9,397 nt of DNA from Solirubrobacteraceae bacterium (GCA_024710825.1 JANJUA010000273.1:1-9397); one strand, 5' to 3'; numbered from the stretch's first letter, positions 1 to 7,556 are shown. Numbers and translations: made by a program. The notes: generated by a model not told the origin, from the sequence alone.

Positions 1-76
1 CCGCCCGCGGCCGGGGCGGCCCGCCGCCGGGGGGGTCCCCCGGCCCCGCCCCCCCCCCGACCCGGGGGGGGGGGGC
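1..76. other. G/C homopolymer-rich edge of the window
   Basis: The first ~75 bases are almost pure G and C with long single-base runs: seven G at 29-35, ten C at 49-58 and twelve G at 64-75. Downstream sequence is GC-rich but has ordinary codon structure. The selB frame stays open through this stretch, yet much of the translation is low-complexity Pro/Gly/Arg. This may be poor-quality sequence at a contig end rather than real coding sequence. No separate feature is visible in it. Confidence 0.55.
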
Positions 77-532
77 GTCGTCGTCCCCCCGGCGCCGGGC
101 CGCCGCCCCGGCCGCCGCCCGGAGCCGGAGATCCCGCAGCCCCAGCCGCCCATCGAGGCCCCGGAGCTCAGCGCCGCCGCCATCGCCCTCGAGCAGCGGC
201 TGCGCGATGCGGGCCACCAGCCGCCGACCGAGGCGGAGCTGGGACAAGTCGCCGCCGAGCTCGCCGCCCTGCGCGCCGCCGGCCGCGCCGTGCGGGTCGG
301 CCGCGCGATGTACGCGCACCCCGACGCGATCGCGGCGGTACGCGACCGCGTCGTGAAGATCGTCGAGGCCGAGGGAGACATCACGCTCGGGCGCCTGCGC
401 GACGAGCTCGGCACCTCGCGCCGCTACGCGCAGGCGCTCCTCGAGCACCTCGACGCCGCTCGCGTGACGCGCCGCCTGCCCGACGACCGCCGCGTCCTGC
501 GGCGCTCGGCGCGCGCCGCCCCGCCCGGGTGA
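2..532 (+). CDS. selB: Selenocysteine-specific elongation factor SelB, C-terminal part (5' truncated)
   Basis: This is the C-terminal end of the GTPase that carries Sec-tRNA to the ribosome at UGA codons followed by a SECIS hairpin. The frame is open from the window edge to TGA at 530-532. From about position 119 it reads as an acidic/proline linker and then two winged-helix modules: one around ALEQRLRDAGHQPPTEAEL, and a final one with ITLGRLRDELGTSRRYAQAL followed by LLEHLDAARVTRRL. The LGTSRrYA..LLE..D..xVTRR pattern is the hallmark of the last SelB winged helix, which binds the SECIS loop. A GGGGVVV stretch at about 65-85 may be the end of translation-factor domain III, which would leave room for only two winged helices. 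The GTPase domain lies outside the window. Its stop is 13 bases from the stop of the convergent fmdA. Finding it beside a Sec-containing formate dehydrogenase supports both calls. Confidence 0.88.
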   Translation, partial: RPRPGRPAAGGVPRPRPPPDPGGGGVVVPPAPGRRPGRRPEPEIPQPQPPIEAPELSAAAIALEQRLRDAGHQPPTEAELGQVAAELAALRAAGRAVRVGRAMYAHPDAIAAVRDRVVKIVEAEGDITLGRLRDELGTSRRYAQALLEHLDAARVTRRLPDDRRVLRRSARAAPPG

Positions 533-545
533 CGGGTCGCGGCGG

Positions 546-1790
546 TCAGCTCGTCATGGCGCAGCTTCCCCGGTCGGCGCGCTCGGGTCCGGCCCCCGAC
601 GGGCGCACGTCGAAGTCGAAGATCGCCGTCGGCAGGTAGAGGGTCGCGCACGAGTTCGGGATGTCCACGACGCCGCTGAAGCGGCCCTCGATCGGCGCGG
701 CGCCGAGCAGCAGGTATGCCTGTTCGCCGGAGTAGCCGAACGTCTCGAGGTAGGCGATGGCGTTCAGGCAGGCCTGGCGGTAGGCGATCTGCGAGTCGAG
801 GTAGTGCTGGCCGCCGTCCTCGTCGACGGAGATGCCGACGAAGGAGAGGAACTCGCTGTAGCGCGGCTCCACGTTGCCGGGGAAGAACATGGGGTTGGTC
901 GTCACCCCATAGGCCTGCATCCCGTCCTTGATCAGGTCGACGTGCACGTCGATGAAGCCGCCCATCTCGATCGCGCCGCAGAAGGTGATCTCGCCGTCGC
1001 CCTGGCTGAAGTGCAGGTCGCCGATCGAGAGCTTGCCGCCCTCGACGTAGACGGGCATGAACACGCGTGAGCCGCGACTGAGGTTCTTGATGTCCTGGTT
1101 GCCGCCGTTCTCGCGCGGCGGCTGCGTGCGAGCAGCCTCGGCGGCGGCGCGGTCGAGGTCGTCGCCGTCGAGGTCGCCGAGGACCGCGTTGTGCGGCTCC
1201 GGCGGCAGCGCCAGCGGCGGCACCCGGTCGGGATCGGTGGCTATGAGCTCCGCCTCACGGCGATTCCACTCGCCCAGCATCTCGTGCGAGGGCGCCACGC
1301 CGATGAGCCCGGGGTGCGTGATGCCAGTGAACCGCACGCCCGGCAGGTGGCGCGACGTGCAGACCTGGCCGTGGAAGTCCCAGCACGCCTTGTAGGCGTC
1401 CGGGAAGTGGTCGGTCAGGAAGCCGCCGCCGTTGATCTTGGCGAAGATCCCGGTGTAGCCCCAGCCCTGCCCCGCCACCGGACCCGTCTCCTGCGGGACC
1501 GGCCCGAGGTCGAGGATGTCCACGACCAGCAGGTCGCCGGGCTGCGCGCCCTCGACGGCGATCGGGCCGCTGAGCGGATGCGCGAGCGTCAGATCGACGT
1601 CGCGAAGATCGTCGGCCGAGTCGTCGTTGTGGATCGTGCCGTCGAACCACTCACGGCACTCCAGGCGAAACTCGGCGCCCGGCTTGACCGAGGCGACGGG
1701 CGGCACGTCCGGGTGCCAGCGGTTGTGCGGCAGGACCTCCTGGTCGAAGAACGACTTCGACTGGTCGATGCTGAACAGCACCTCGGGCAT
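546..1790 (-). CDS. fmdA: Formamidase / acetamidase (FmdA family)
   Basis: This 414-residue enzyme belongs to the acetamidase/formamidase family, which hydrolyses formamide (or short amides) to the acid and ammonia in the cytoplasm. Its length matches characterised formamidases of about 400 residues. Family features seen include the N-terminal beta region MPEVLFSIDQSKS, HPLSGPIAVEGAQPGDLLVV at about 71-90, ITHPGLIGVAPSHEML at 157-172, the glycine-rich NGGNQDIKNL at 228-237, KLSIGDLHFSQGDGEITFCG at 253-272, and the end motif CATLYLPTAIFDFD at 381-394. It has no signal peptide. The ATG at 1790 is supported by AGGAGG ten bases upstream. It follows fmdB by 20 bases, so the two are probably one transcript. 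Family members differ in preferring formamide or acetamide and I cannot settle this from sequence; the adjacent formate dehydrogenase favours formamide. Confidence 0.93.
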   Translation of the reverse strand: MPEVLFSIDQSKSFFDQEVLPHNRWHPDVPPVASVKPGAEFRLECREWFDGTIHNDDSADDLRDVDLTLAHPLSGPIAVEGAQPGDLLVVDILDLGPVPQETGPVAGQGWGYTGIFAKINGGGFLTDHFPDAYKACWDFHGQVCTSRHLPGVRFTGITHPGLIGVAPSHEMLGEWNRREAELIATDPDRVPPLALPPEPHNAVLGDLDGDDLDRAAAEAARTQPPRENGGNQDIKNLSRGSRVFMPVYVEGGKLSIGDLHFSQGDGEITFCGAIEMGGFIDVHVDLIKDGMQAYGVTTNPMFFPGNVEPRYSEFLSFVGISVDEDGGQHYLDSQIAYRQACLNAIAYLETFGYSGEQAYLLLGAAPIEGRFSGVVDIPNSCATLYLPTAIFDFDVRPSGAGPERADRGSCAMTS

Positions 1791-1800
1791 GTGCGGTCAT

Positions 1801-1806
1801 CCTCCT
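1801..1806 (-). promoter_or_regulatory. Ribosome binding site of fmdA
   Basis: A perfect AGGAGG on the - strand sits ten bases before the fmdA ATG and inside the 20-base gap after the fmdB stop. It fixes the fmdA start at 1790. A second ATG overlaps the end of the motif but is out of frame. Confidence 0.8.
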
Positions 1807-1810
1807 CGGG

Positions 1811-2092
1811 TCAGGGCCTCGGCAGCTTGGCGTGCAGCGGGTTGTGCGGCCGCCGTGGCGTGCGCGACAGCGCGGCCGGTCCGCCGGTCACGGCGGGCTC
1901 GTACGCACTTCGCTCGGCAGCCTCCTGCGCGCGCCGGCGCGCCGAGCGCGGCGCGGTGAGCGCCGGCATCGACCAGCTGCGCGCCGCGGCGTCACCGCAG
2001 CGGGGACACCGCACCGCGGGCGGGGCGCTGCCCATCGGGCGTTCCACCTCGAAGGCGCCGCACCGCCCGCAGCGGTAGTCGTAGGCGGCCAT
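1811..2092 (-). CDS. fmdB: FmdB-family zinc-ribbon protein
   Basis: This is a 93-residue protein whose N-terminus, MAAYDYRCGRCG, is the classic FmdB opening (M-x-x-Y-x-Y-x-C-x-x-C-G). The zinc ribbon has paired cysteines C8/C11 and C29/C32 (CPRC), separated by 17 residues. After about residue 35 the sequence is basic and low in complexity with no recognisable domain, as is usual for this family. FmdB was named as a regulator of formamidase expression in methylotrophs; the molecular role is poorly defined, so regulation of fmdA is an inference. A longer open frame runs upstream to 2272, but that part is arginine/proline-rich shadow sequence lying over the fdh start, so I place the start at the ATG at 2090-2092. 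The Shine-Dalgarno (GGCGAGA) is weak. It is the first gene of the fmdBA unit and is divergent from the formate dehydrogenase operon. Confidence 0.85.
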   Translation of the reverse strand: MAAYDYRCGRCGAFEVERPMGSAPPAVRCPRCGDAAARSWSMPALTAPRSARRRAQEAAERSAYEPAVTGGPAALSRTPRRPHNPLHAKLPRP

Positions 2093-2201
2093 TCTCGCCG
2101 GTTGCCCGGTCCGCCCACCGGCGAACCGGCGGGTCAGCCTCCGGACCGCGCTCGGGGCGCGTCGCGTGTGCGGCCGCGACGTCGCGGGTAATGGAGAGCG
2201 C
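2093..2201. promoter_or_regulatory. Shared divergent control region of fmdBA and the fdh operon, with inverted repeat
   Basis: These 109 bases separate the starts of two divergent units and must hold both promoters. CGCCGGTT at 2096-2103 and AACCGGCG at 2124-2131 form a perfect 8-base inverted repeat with a 20-base spacer. The right arm is also part of a tandem direct repeat, ACCGGCGA (2117-2124) and ACCGGCGG (2125-2132). This could be a binding site for a regulator acting on both units. I see no convincing -35/-10 pair and no sigma-54 (GG/GC) element. In such GC-rich DNA the repeat could also arise by chance. Confidence 0.4.
2193..2198 (+). promoter_or_regulatory. Ribosome binding site of the formate dehydrogenase catalytic gene
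   Basis: GGAGAG lies a few bases before the ATG at 2202 and decides the start in favour of that ATG. The in-frame GTG at 2166 has no comparable site and would add only twelve residues of non-conserved sequence. Confidence 0.65.
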
Positions 2202-5200
2202 ATGAGCCGTCCGGGCTGGTTCGACGTCCTGCGCCGGTTGCCGGTCGCCGGCCGCGTCGCCGACTGGGGCATGGGCGGTCATGCGGTCTCGCGCGCGACC
2301 CGCGAAGCCGGCGCCCGCGTGGCGGGCCTGGACGCGACGGAGTCGGTGTGTCCGTACTGCGCGGTCGGCTGCGCCCAGCTCGTCTACACGCGCGACGGCG
2401 AGCTGGTCGACATCGAGGGCCACCCACGCTCGCCGGTGAGCCAAGGCGCGCTGTGCCCCAAGGGCTCGGCGTCACGCCAGCTCATACAGCAGCCCGGCCG
2501 GCTGACGAAGGTGCTCCACCGCCGCCCGCATGCGACGGAGTGGGAGGAGCTCGAGCTCGAGACGGCGATGGACATGATCGCCGAGCGCGTGGTCGAGGCG
2601 CGCGAGCGCGGCTGGCAGACCCACGACGAGCGGGGGCGGCGCGTCGACCGCACTCTCGGCTTCGCGCACCTCGGCGGGGCCACGCTCGACAACGAGGAGA
2701 ACTACCTCATCCGGAAGGCCTTCACCGCCATGGGCGCGGTGCAGATCGAGAACCAGGCGCGGATATGACACTCGAGCACGGTTCCCGGTCTGGGGACCTC
2801 GTTCGGGCGCGGCGGCGCCACCGGCTTCCAGCAGGACCTGCAGCACGCCGACTGCATCCTGATAGCGGGCTCCAACTTCGCCGAGGCACACCCGGTCGGC
2901 TTCCGCTGGATCATGCGGGCGCGTGAGCGCGGCGCGAAGGTCATCCACGTCGACCCGCGCTTCGGGCGCACCGGCGCGTCGAGCGACCTGCACGTCCCCA
3001 TCCGCGCCGGCACGGACATCGCGCTGTTCGGCGGGCTCATCCGCCACGTGCTGGAGACCGAGTCGTACTTCAAGGAGTACGTCCTGCACTACACGAACGC
3101 CTCGACGATCGTCAACGAGCGCTACGCCGACACGGAGGACCTCGGCGGCGTGTTCTCCGGCTACGACCCTGGGACCCGCACCTACGACCCGAGCTCGTGG
3201 ATGTACGAGGGCGGCGAGGTCGCCTCCGCTGCCGGCGAGCGCGAGCACAGCACGCAGGCGTTCGACGAGAACACCGGCGCCGGCATGCTCGAGGGTCCGG
3301 TGCCGCGCGACGAGACGCTGCAGCACCCGCGCTGCGTGCTGCAGATCCTGCGCCGCCACTACGCGCGCTACACGCCGGAGATGGTGTCACGCATCTGCGG
3401 CGTCCCCGAGGCGCTGTTCCACGAGATCGCGCGGGCGATCGTCGCCAACTCCGGCCGCGAGCGCACCACCGCGCTCTGCTACGCGGTCGGCTGGACCCCG
3501 CACACCGCCGGCGTGCAGATGATCCGCGCCGGCGCGATCCTGCAGCTGCTGCTGGGCAACATCGGCCGCCCGGGCGGCGGGATCATGGCGATGCGCGGCC
3601 ACGCGACGATCCAGGGCTCGAGCGACATCCCGACGCTCTACGAGCTGCTGCCCGGATACCTGCACATGCCCCGCGCCCGCGAGGAAGAGCTGACGCTGGC
3701 CGACTACATCTCCTCCGGCGGCGCCGACCGCGGCTGGTGGTCGAACTTCGACAAGTACGTCGTCTCGCTGCTGAAGGCCTGGTTCGGGGACGCCGCCACC
3801 CCCGATAACGACTTCGGCTTCGGCCACCTGCCGAAGATCACAGGCAACCACGCCCACTTCCCGACCATGATGCGCGCGGTCGACGGCGGCCTGGACGGGA
3901 TGTTCGTGATGGGCCAGAACCCCGCGGTCGGCTCCCCGAACGGCGGACTGATGCGGCGCGCTCTGCGTGGGATGCGCTGGCTGGTGGTGCGTGACTTCAA
4001 GGAGGTCGAGACCGCGACGTTCTGGCGCGATGCGCCCGAGATCCGCTCGGGCGAGGTACGCCCGGAGGACGTCGAGACCGAGGTGTTCCTCATGCCCGCC
4101 GCCACACACGTCGAGAAGGAAGGCAGCTTCACCCAGACACAGCGCATGGTGCAGTGGCGCGACCGGGCGCTCGCGCCTCCCGGGGACGCCCGCAGCGAGC
4201 TTTGGTTCATGCACCACCTCATGCACAGGGTCATGGCGCGCTACGCCGGCTCGACCGATCCCAAGGACTGGCCGATCGTCAACCTCCACTGGCCGTACAC
4301 CCCGCAGGGCCCCGAATGCGAGCCGCTCGCCGATGACGTCCTGCGCGAGATCAACGGCTACGACGTGGCCACCGGCGAACCGGTGCCGGGCTTCGACGAG
4401 CTGCGGGCCGACGGCAGCACCGCCTGCGGCTGCTGGATCTACAGCGGCATATACGCGGGGGGCGAGAACCACGCGCGCCGGCGCGACCCCGGCGATCTCG
4501 ACGCCGAGGGCGGCTGGGTCTCGCCCGACTGGGGCTGGGCCTGGCCGGCCAACCGGCGCATCCTCTACAACCGCGCATCCGCCGACCCGCAGGGCCGGCC
4601 GTGGAGCGAGCGCAAGAAGTACGTCTGGTGGGACGCCGAGCAGGGCCGCTGGACCGGCTACGACGTGCCCGACTTCCCGGTCGACAAGCCCCCGGGCTAC
4701 CGGGCTCCGGAGGACGGCGGCAAGGGGATGGACGCCATCTCCGGCGACGAGCCGTTCATCATGATGGGCGACGGGCGCGCCTGGCTGTTCTCCCCGTCGG
4801 GGCTGCTCGACGGGCCGCTGCCGACGCACTACGAGCCCGTGGAGTCGCCGTTCGGCAACGTGCTGTACCCGCAGATCGGCTCCAACCCGGCGGCCATCCA
4901 CTGGGACCGGCCCGACAACCCGGTCAACGCGACGGGCGACCCGCGCTGGCCGTGCGTGCTGACGACCTTCCGCCTCACCGAGCACCACACGCCCGGCGGG
5001 ATGAGCCGCGGCCTGCCCTGGCTGAACGAGTTGCAGCCGGAGATGTTCGCCGAGATCGACCCGGAGCTCGCCGCGGCGCGCGGGATCGAGGACGGCGGCT
5101 GGCTCGTCGTGTCCACCGAGCGCGGGGAGATCGAGGCGCGCGCCATCGTCACCGACCGCATGCGGCCGTTGCGCGTGGGCGGTCGCGTCGTGCACCAGGT

Positions 5201-5450
5201 CGCCCTGCCGTGGCATTGGGGCTACACCGGGTTGAGCACCGGCGACAGCGCCAACGACCTGCTGCACGTGTCGGCGGATCCGAACGTCAACATCGAGACC
5301 ACCAAGGCGCTGACGTGCGACGTGCGCGCCGGGCGCCGGCCGTCGCCGGCGACGTCACGTGTGACGCACGCGCCGCGCGGGCGGGCCGCGGTCGACCGTG
5401 AGCACCCCGCCGAGGGGCCCACGTCCGGGAGCTCGGAGGCCGGGCCGTGA
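2202..5450 (+). CDS. fdhA: Formate dehydrogenase catalytic subunit, selenocysteine-containing (UGA at 2766-2768 read as Sec189)
   Basis: This is the molybdenum/tungsten-bis-MGD subunit that oxidises formate to CO2, of the FdnG/FdoG type, 1082 residues with Sec. The N-terminal [4Fe-4S] site is C50-P-Y-C53-A-V-G-C57 plus C85-PKG. The segment NEENYLIRKAF leads to ENQARI-Sec189-HSSTVPGLGTSFGRGGAT, matching the family signature in which Sec or Cys is followed by His and binds the metal. The frame continues unbroken after the UGA with AEAHPVGFRW and VIHVDPRFGRT. The C-terminal MGD-binding domain occupies about residues 910-1060 and includes LTEHHTPGGMSRGLPWLNEL, WHWGYTGLSTGDSANDLL and PNVNIETTKAL. 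The N-terminus MSRPGWFDVLRRLPV has no SRRxFLK motif and no hydrophobic stretch, so no Tat export is predicted, unlike E. coli FdnG. The stop overlaps the start of the next gene (GTGA). Gene callers would truncate at 2768 and restart at 2913. Confidence 0.96.
2766..2801 (+). promoter_or_regulatory. Bacterial SECIS element with its UGA codon
   Basis: After the UGA (2766-2768), GTTCCC at 2781-2786 pairs with GGGGAC at 2792-2797 (five Watson-Crick pairs and one U-G), closing the five-base loop GGTCT at 2787-2791. CGAG at 2773-2776 can pair with CTCG at 2798-2801 to form a lower stem, leaving CACG unpaired on one side. The GGUCU loop is the same as in E. coli fdhF, and 18 bases separate the UGA from the loop in both. 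This is the binding site for SelB, whose gene lies 2.2 kb upstream. Its bases also code for the conserved residues after Sec. Confidence 0.9.
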
Positions 5451-6409
5451 CCACGCGCGCCGCCCCCGGCGAGATCTCGGTGCGCCGCGACGGCGCGGAG
5501 CGGATGGGGTTCTTCACCGACACCTCGGTCTGCATCGGCTACAAGGCCTGCGAGGTGGCGTGCAAGCAGTGGAACGACCTGCCCTCCGACGGCGGCGAGC
5601 TGCGTCCCGGCGGCTCCTACGACCACACCGGCGCCCTCGGCGCGGCCACGTGGCGCCACGTGCGCTTCGTCGAGATGGTGGAGCCGCGGCCGCTGCCGCT
5701 CGACGACATCGCGCCGGTCGACGTCGCGGCCGCCGTCGCCGACATGGACCGCTGGATCTTCATGTCCGACGTGTGCAAGCACTGCACGAACGCCGGCTGC
5801 ATGGACGCGTGCCCGACGGGGGCGCTCATCCGGACCGAGTTCGAGACGGTCGTCCTGCAGGCCGACGTGTGCAACGGCTGCGGATACTGCATCCCCGCGT
5901 GCCCGTTCGGGGTCGTCGACCGCGACCCCGTCGACGGCCGGGCCGCCAAGTGCACGCTCTGCTACGACCGCCTCCGCGACGGCATGGAGCCCGCATGCGC
6001 CAAGGCCTGTCCGACCGACTCGATCCAGTTCGGCGTCTACGAGGACCTCGTCGAGGTGGCGCAGCGGCGCGTCGCCGCGCTTCAGGACCGCGGCGTCCAG
6101 GGCGCGTACCTCTACGGGGCCGGCGACGGCGACGACGACCAGCTCGCCGGCGGCCTGGGCGCCTTCTTCCTGCTCACGGAGCCACCCGAGCGCTTCGGCC
6201 TGCCCGCGCACGCGGACTCGCCCATCCAGGAGAACGTCGTGCCGGCGACGCTGGCGGCGGTGGCCGCCGGGCTCGCCGCGGCCGCCGGGGTCGCCGCGGC
6301 CTTCCGGATCGCGCGCCCGGCGCGCGGGGTCGGCCGGCTGACGTTGCTCGCCGCGGCCGCCGGCGCGGCCGAGATCGCCGGCGACGTGATGCACCGGCGG
6401 CGGCGATGA
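5447..6409 (+). CDS. fdhB: Formate dehydrogenase iron-sulfur (beta) subunit, four-cluster ferredoxin type with C-terminal membrane helix
   Basis: This 320-residue electron-transfer subunit is of the FdnH/FdoH type. The four cysteine motifs are: I, C29-x2-Y32-x2-C35-x3-C39; II, C110-x2-C113-x4-C118-x3-C122; III, C142-x2-C145-x2-C148-x3-C152; IV, C169-x2-C172-x11-C184-x3-C188. Fifteen of the sixteen expected cysteines are present, and Tyr32 replaces one. The block SVCIGYKACEVACKQWND otherwise matches the family. Near the end, about residues 264-286 (VVPATLAAVAAGLAAAAGVA) form a likely transmembrane anchor. A second hydrophobic stretch at about 298-312 is followed by a basic tail. It starts at a GTG that shares GTGA with the upstream stop, and its own stop shares ATGA with the next start, so the three genes are translationally coupled. 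Electrons would pass from the Mo subunit to the membrane subunit. Confidence 0.93.
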   Translation: MTTRAAPGEISVRRDGAERMGFFTDTSVCIGYKACEVACKQWNDLPSDGGELRPGGSYDHTGALGAATWRHVRFVEMVEPRPLPLDDIAPVDVAAAVADMDRWIFMSDVCKHCTNAGCMDACPTGALIRTEFETVVLQADVCNGCGYCIPACPFGVVDRDPVDGRAAKCTLCYDRLRDGMEPACAKACPTDSIQFGVYEDLVEVAQRRVAALQDRGVQGAYLYGAGDGDDDQLAGGLGAFFLLTEPPERFGLPAHADSPIQENVVPATLAAVAAGLAAAAGVAAAFRIARPARGVGRLTLLAAAAGAAEIAGDVMHRRRR

Positions 6410-7512
6410 GCGAAGAGCGCGACATGACGCCGGCCGTCGGCACCCATGGCGCACCGGCGTCGTGGCGTCGCGCGGTGACGGATGCGGCGGTGGCCATGTC
6501 GCGGCGCGACTGGCGCGACGCCGCCTGGTCGGACATCTTCCGGCGCGACACCCGCTACCTGTCCGACGCGCCCGCCGATCCCGAACGGGTGGCCGAGGCC
6601 AACCGGCGGGGGCGGGGTCAGGCGCCGGAAGTGGTGCAGGGACCCATGCTCAACGCTCCGGTCTGGACGTGGGAGGTGCCGGTCTACTTCTGGACGGGCG
6701 GCATGGCGGCGGGCGCGTCGTTCGTCGCGATGGCCTGCGACCTGGCGGGCGACGATCGCGCCGCCCGGCTGGCGCGGCGGCTCGTCGTCGGCGCGGTGGC
6801 CGCGTCGCCGCCGCTGCTGATCCTCGACCTCGGCCGGCCGGCGCGCTTCCTGAACATGCTGCGTATCTTCAAGCCGCGCTCGCCCATGTCGACCGGCGCT
6901 TGGGCCCTGACGCTGTTCGGCGGCCTGGCCACCGGCGCCGCCGGCGCCGACCTGCTGCAGCGACGGCGCGCAGCCCGCGCCCTGGGCGCGGCCGCCGCCG
7001 TCGTCGGCGGCTACCTCGGCTCCTACGCGGGCGTGCTGCTCGCCTCGACGGCGGTGCCGCTGTGGGCCCGCAGCCGTCTGTTCCTGGGGCCGATCTTCGT
7101 GTCCACGGCGGTCCTGACCGGCGCCTCGGCCACCCGGCTGGTGCTCGTGGCGGCCGGGGTGCCGCACGGCGATCCGACGCGCGACGCGCTGGGCCGGGTC
7201 GAGAGTGGCGCCATGGCCGCGGAGATGGTGCTGACGCAGGTCAACAGCCTCCGGCTCGGGCCGCTGGCGGACACGCTCCACGAAGGTGAGGGCGCGTCCT
7301 GGTTTCGCGCGGCGAAGGGGCTCGCGCGCGGCGGCCTGGCGCTGCGCCTCCTCGGCCGTCGGCTCGGACCCGCGCCCCATCACGTCGCCAGCGGGTTGTT
7401 CATGGCCTCTGCGCTGTGCTTCCGCTTCGCCTGGGTGCGCGCCGGCCGCTCGTCCGCGCGCGACGACGAGGCGGTCGCGCGCATGGCCCACGAGCCGCCG
7501 ATCGGCAGGTAA
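6406..7512 (+). CDS. nrfD: NrfD-like (polysulfide reductase NrfD family) membrane subunit of formate dehydrogenase
   Basis: This is a 368-residue integral membrane protein. About 85 hydrophilic residues precede the membrane part, which starts at PVWTWEVPVYFWTGGMAAGA (about 86-105). Hydrophobic helices follow at about 126-142, 165-184, 192-216, 226-250 and 325-345, with a weaker one near 305-320. The signature LLILDLGRPARFLNMLRIFK (137-156) followed by PRSPMSTGAW is typical of NrfD/PsrC quinone-interacting subunits. It therefore differs from the cytochrome b FdnI subunit of E. coli: no haem is expected, and electrons would go straight to the quinone. The ATG at 6406 overlaps the fdhB stop as ATGA. 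An in-frame opening exists far upstream, but it lies over fdhA/fdhB and is arginine-rich shadow sequence. It is the last gene of the operon. Confidence 0.9.
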   Translation: MSEERDMTPAVGTHGAPASWRRAVTDAAVAMSRRDWRDAAWSDIFRRDTRYLSDAPADPERVAEANRRGRGQAPEVVQGPMLNAPVWTWEVPVYFWTGGMAAGASFVAMACDLAGDDRAARLARRLVVGAVAASPPLLILDLGRPARFLNMLRIFKPRSPMSTGAWALTLFGGLATGAAGADLLQRRRAARALGAAAAVVGGYLGSYAGVLLASTAVPLWARSRLFLGPIFVSTAVLTGASATRLVLVAAGVPHGDPTRDALGRVESGAMAAEMVLTQVNSLRLGPLADTLHEGEGASWFRAAKGLARGGLALRLLGRRLGPAPHHVASGLFMASALCFRFAWVRAGRSSARDDEAVARMAHEPPIGR

Positions 7513-7523
7513 CGTCGCCGCAC

Positions 7524-7556
7524 CCGTGGCGGAGCGATGGCTTCCACGGTCCGTGG
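7524..7556 (+). terminator. Possible hairpin(s) after the fdh operon
   Basis: CCGTGG (7524-7529) can pair with CCACGG (7544-7549). The same CCACGG also forms a near-perfect palindrome with CCGTGG at 7551-7556, one base (7550) lying between the arms. The pairings are mutually exclusive. The site begins 12 bases after the nrfD stop, where a terminator would be expected, but no T-run follows. A protein-binding palindrome is an alternative. Confidence 0.3.

Noticed and set aside
2093..2272. Longer N-terminus for FmdB (start at 2272)
   Set aside because: The extra 60 residues are Arg/Pro/Thr-rich and overlap the start of fdhA; FmdB proteins begin right at the MxxYxYxC motif.
2166..2768. A separate 200-residue protein ending at the TGA at 2766-2768
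   Set aside because: The frame continues in phase with conserved formate dehydrogenase sequence after the TGA, and a SECIS follows. It is the N-terminal part of one Sec-containing gene. The GTG at 2166 is also less likely than the ATG at 2202, which has a Shine-Dalgarno.
3387..5267. Long - strand open frame of 626 codons opposite fdhA
   Set aside because: Its composition (Val/Arg/Ala/His-rich, no motif) is that of an antisense shadow of a GC-rich gene; the + strand is clearly the coding one.
5398..6405. N-terminal extension of the nrfD frame far upstream
   Set aside because: This part overlaps fdhA and fdhB in another frame and is arginine-rich. The ATG at 6406 with ATGA coupling is the natural start.
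5222..6454. Long - strand frame opposite fdhA/fdhB
   Set aside because: Low-complexity shadow over two recognised genes, with no domain.
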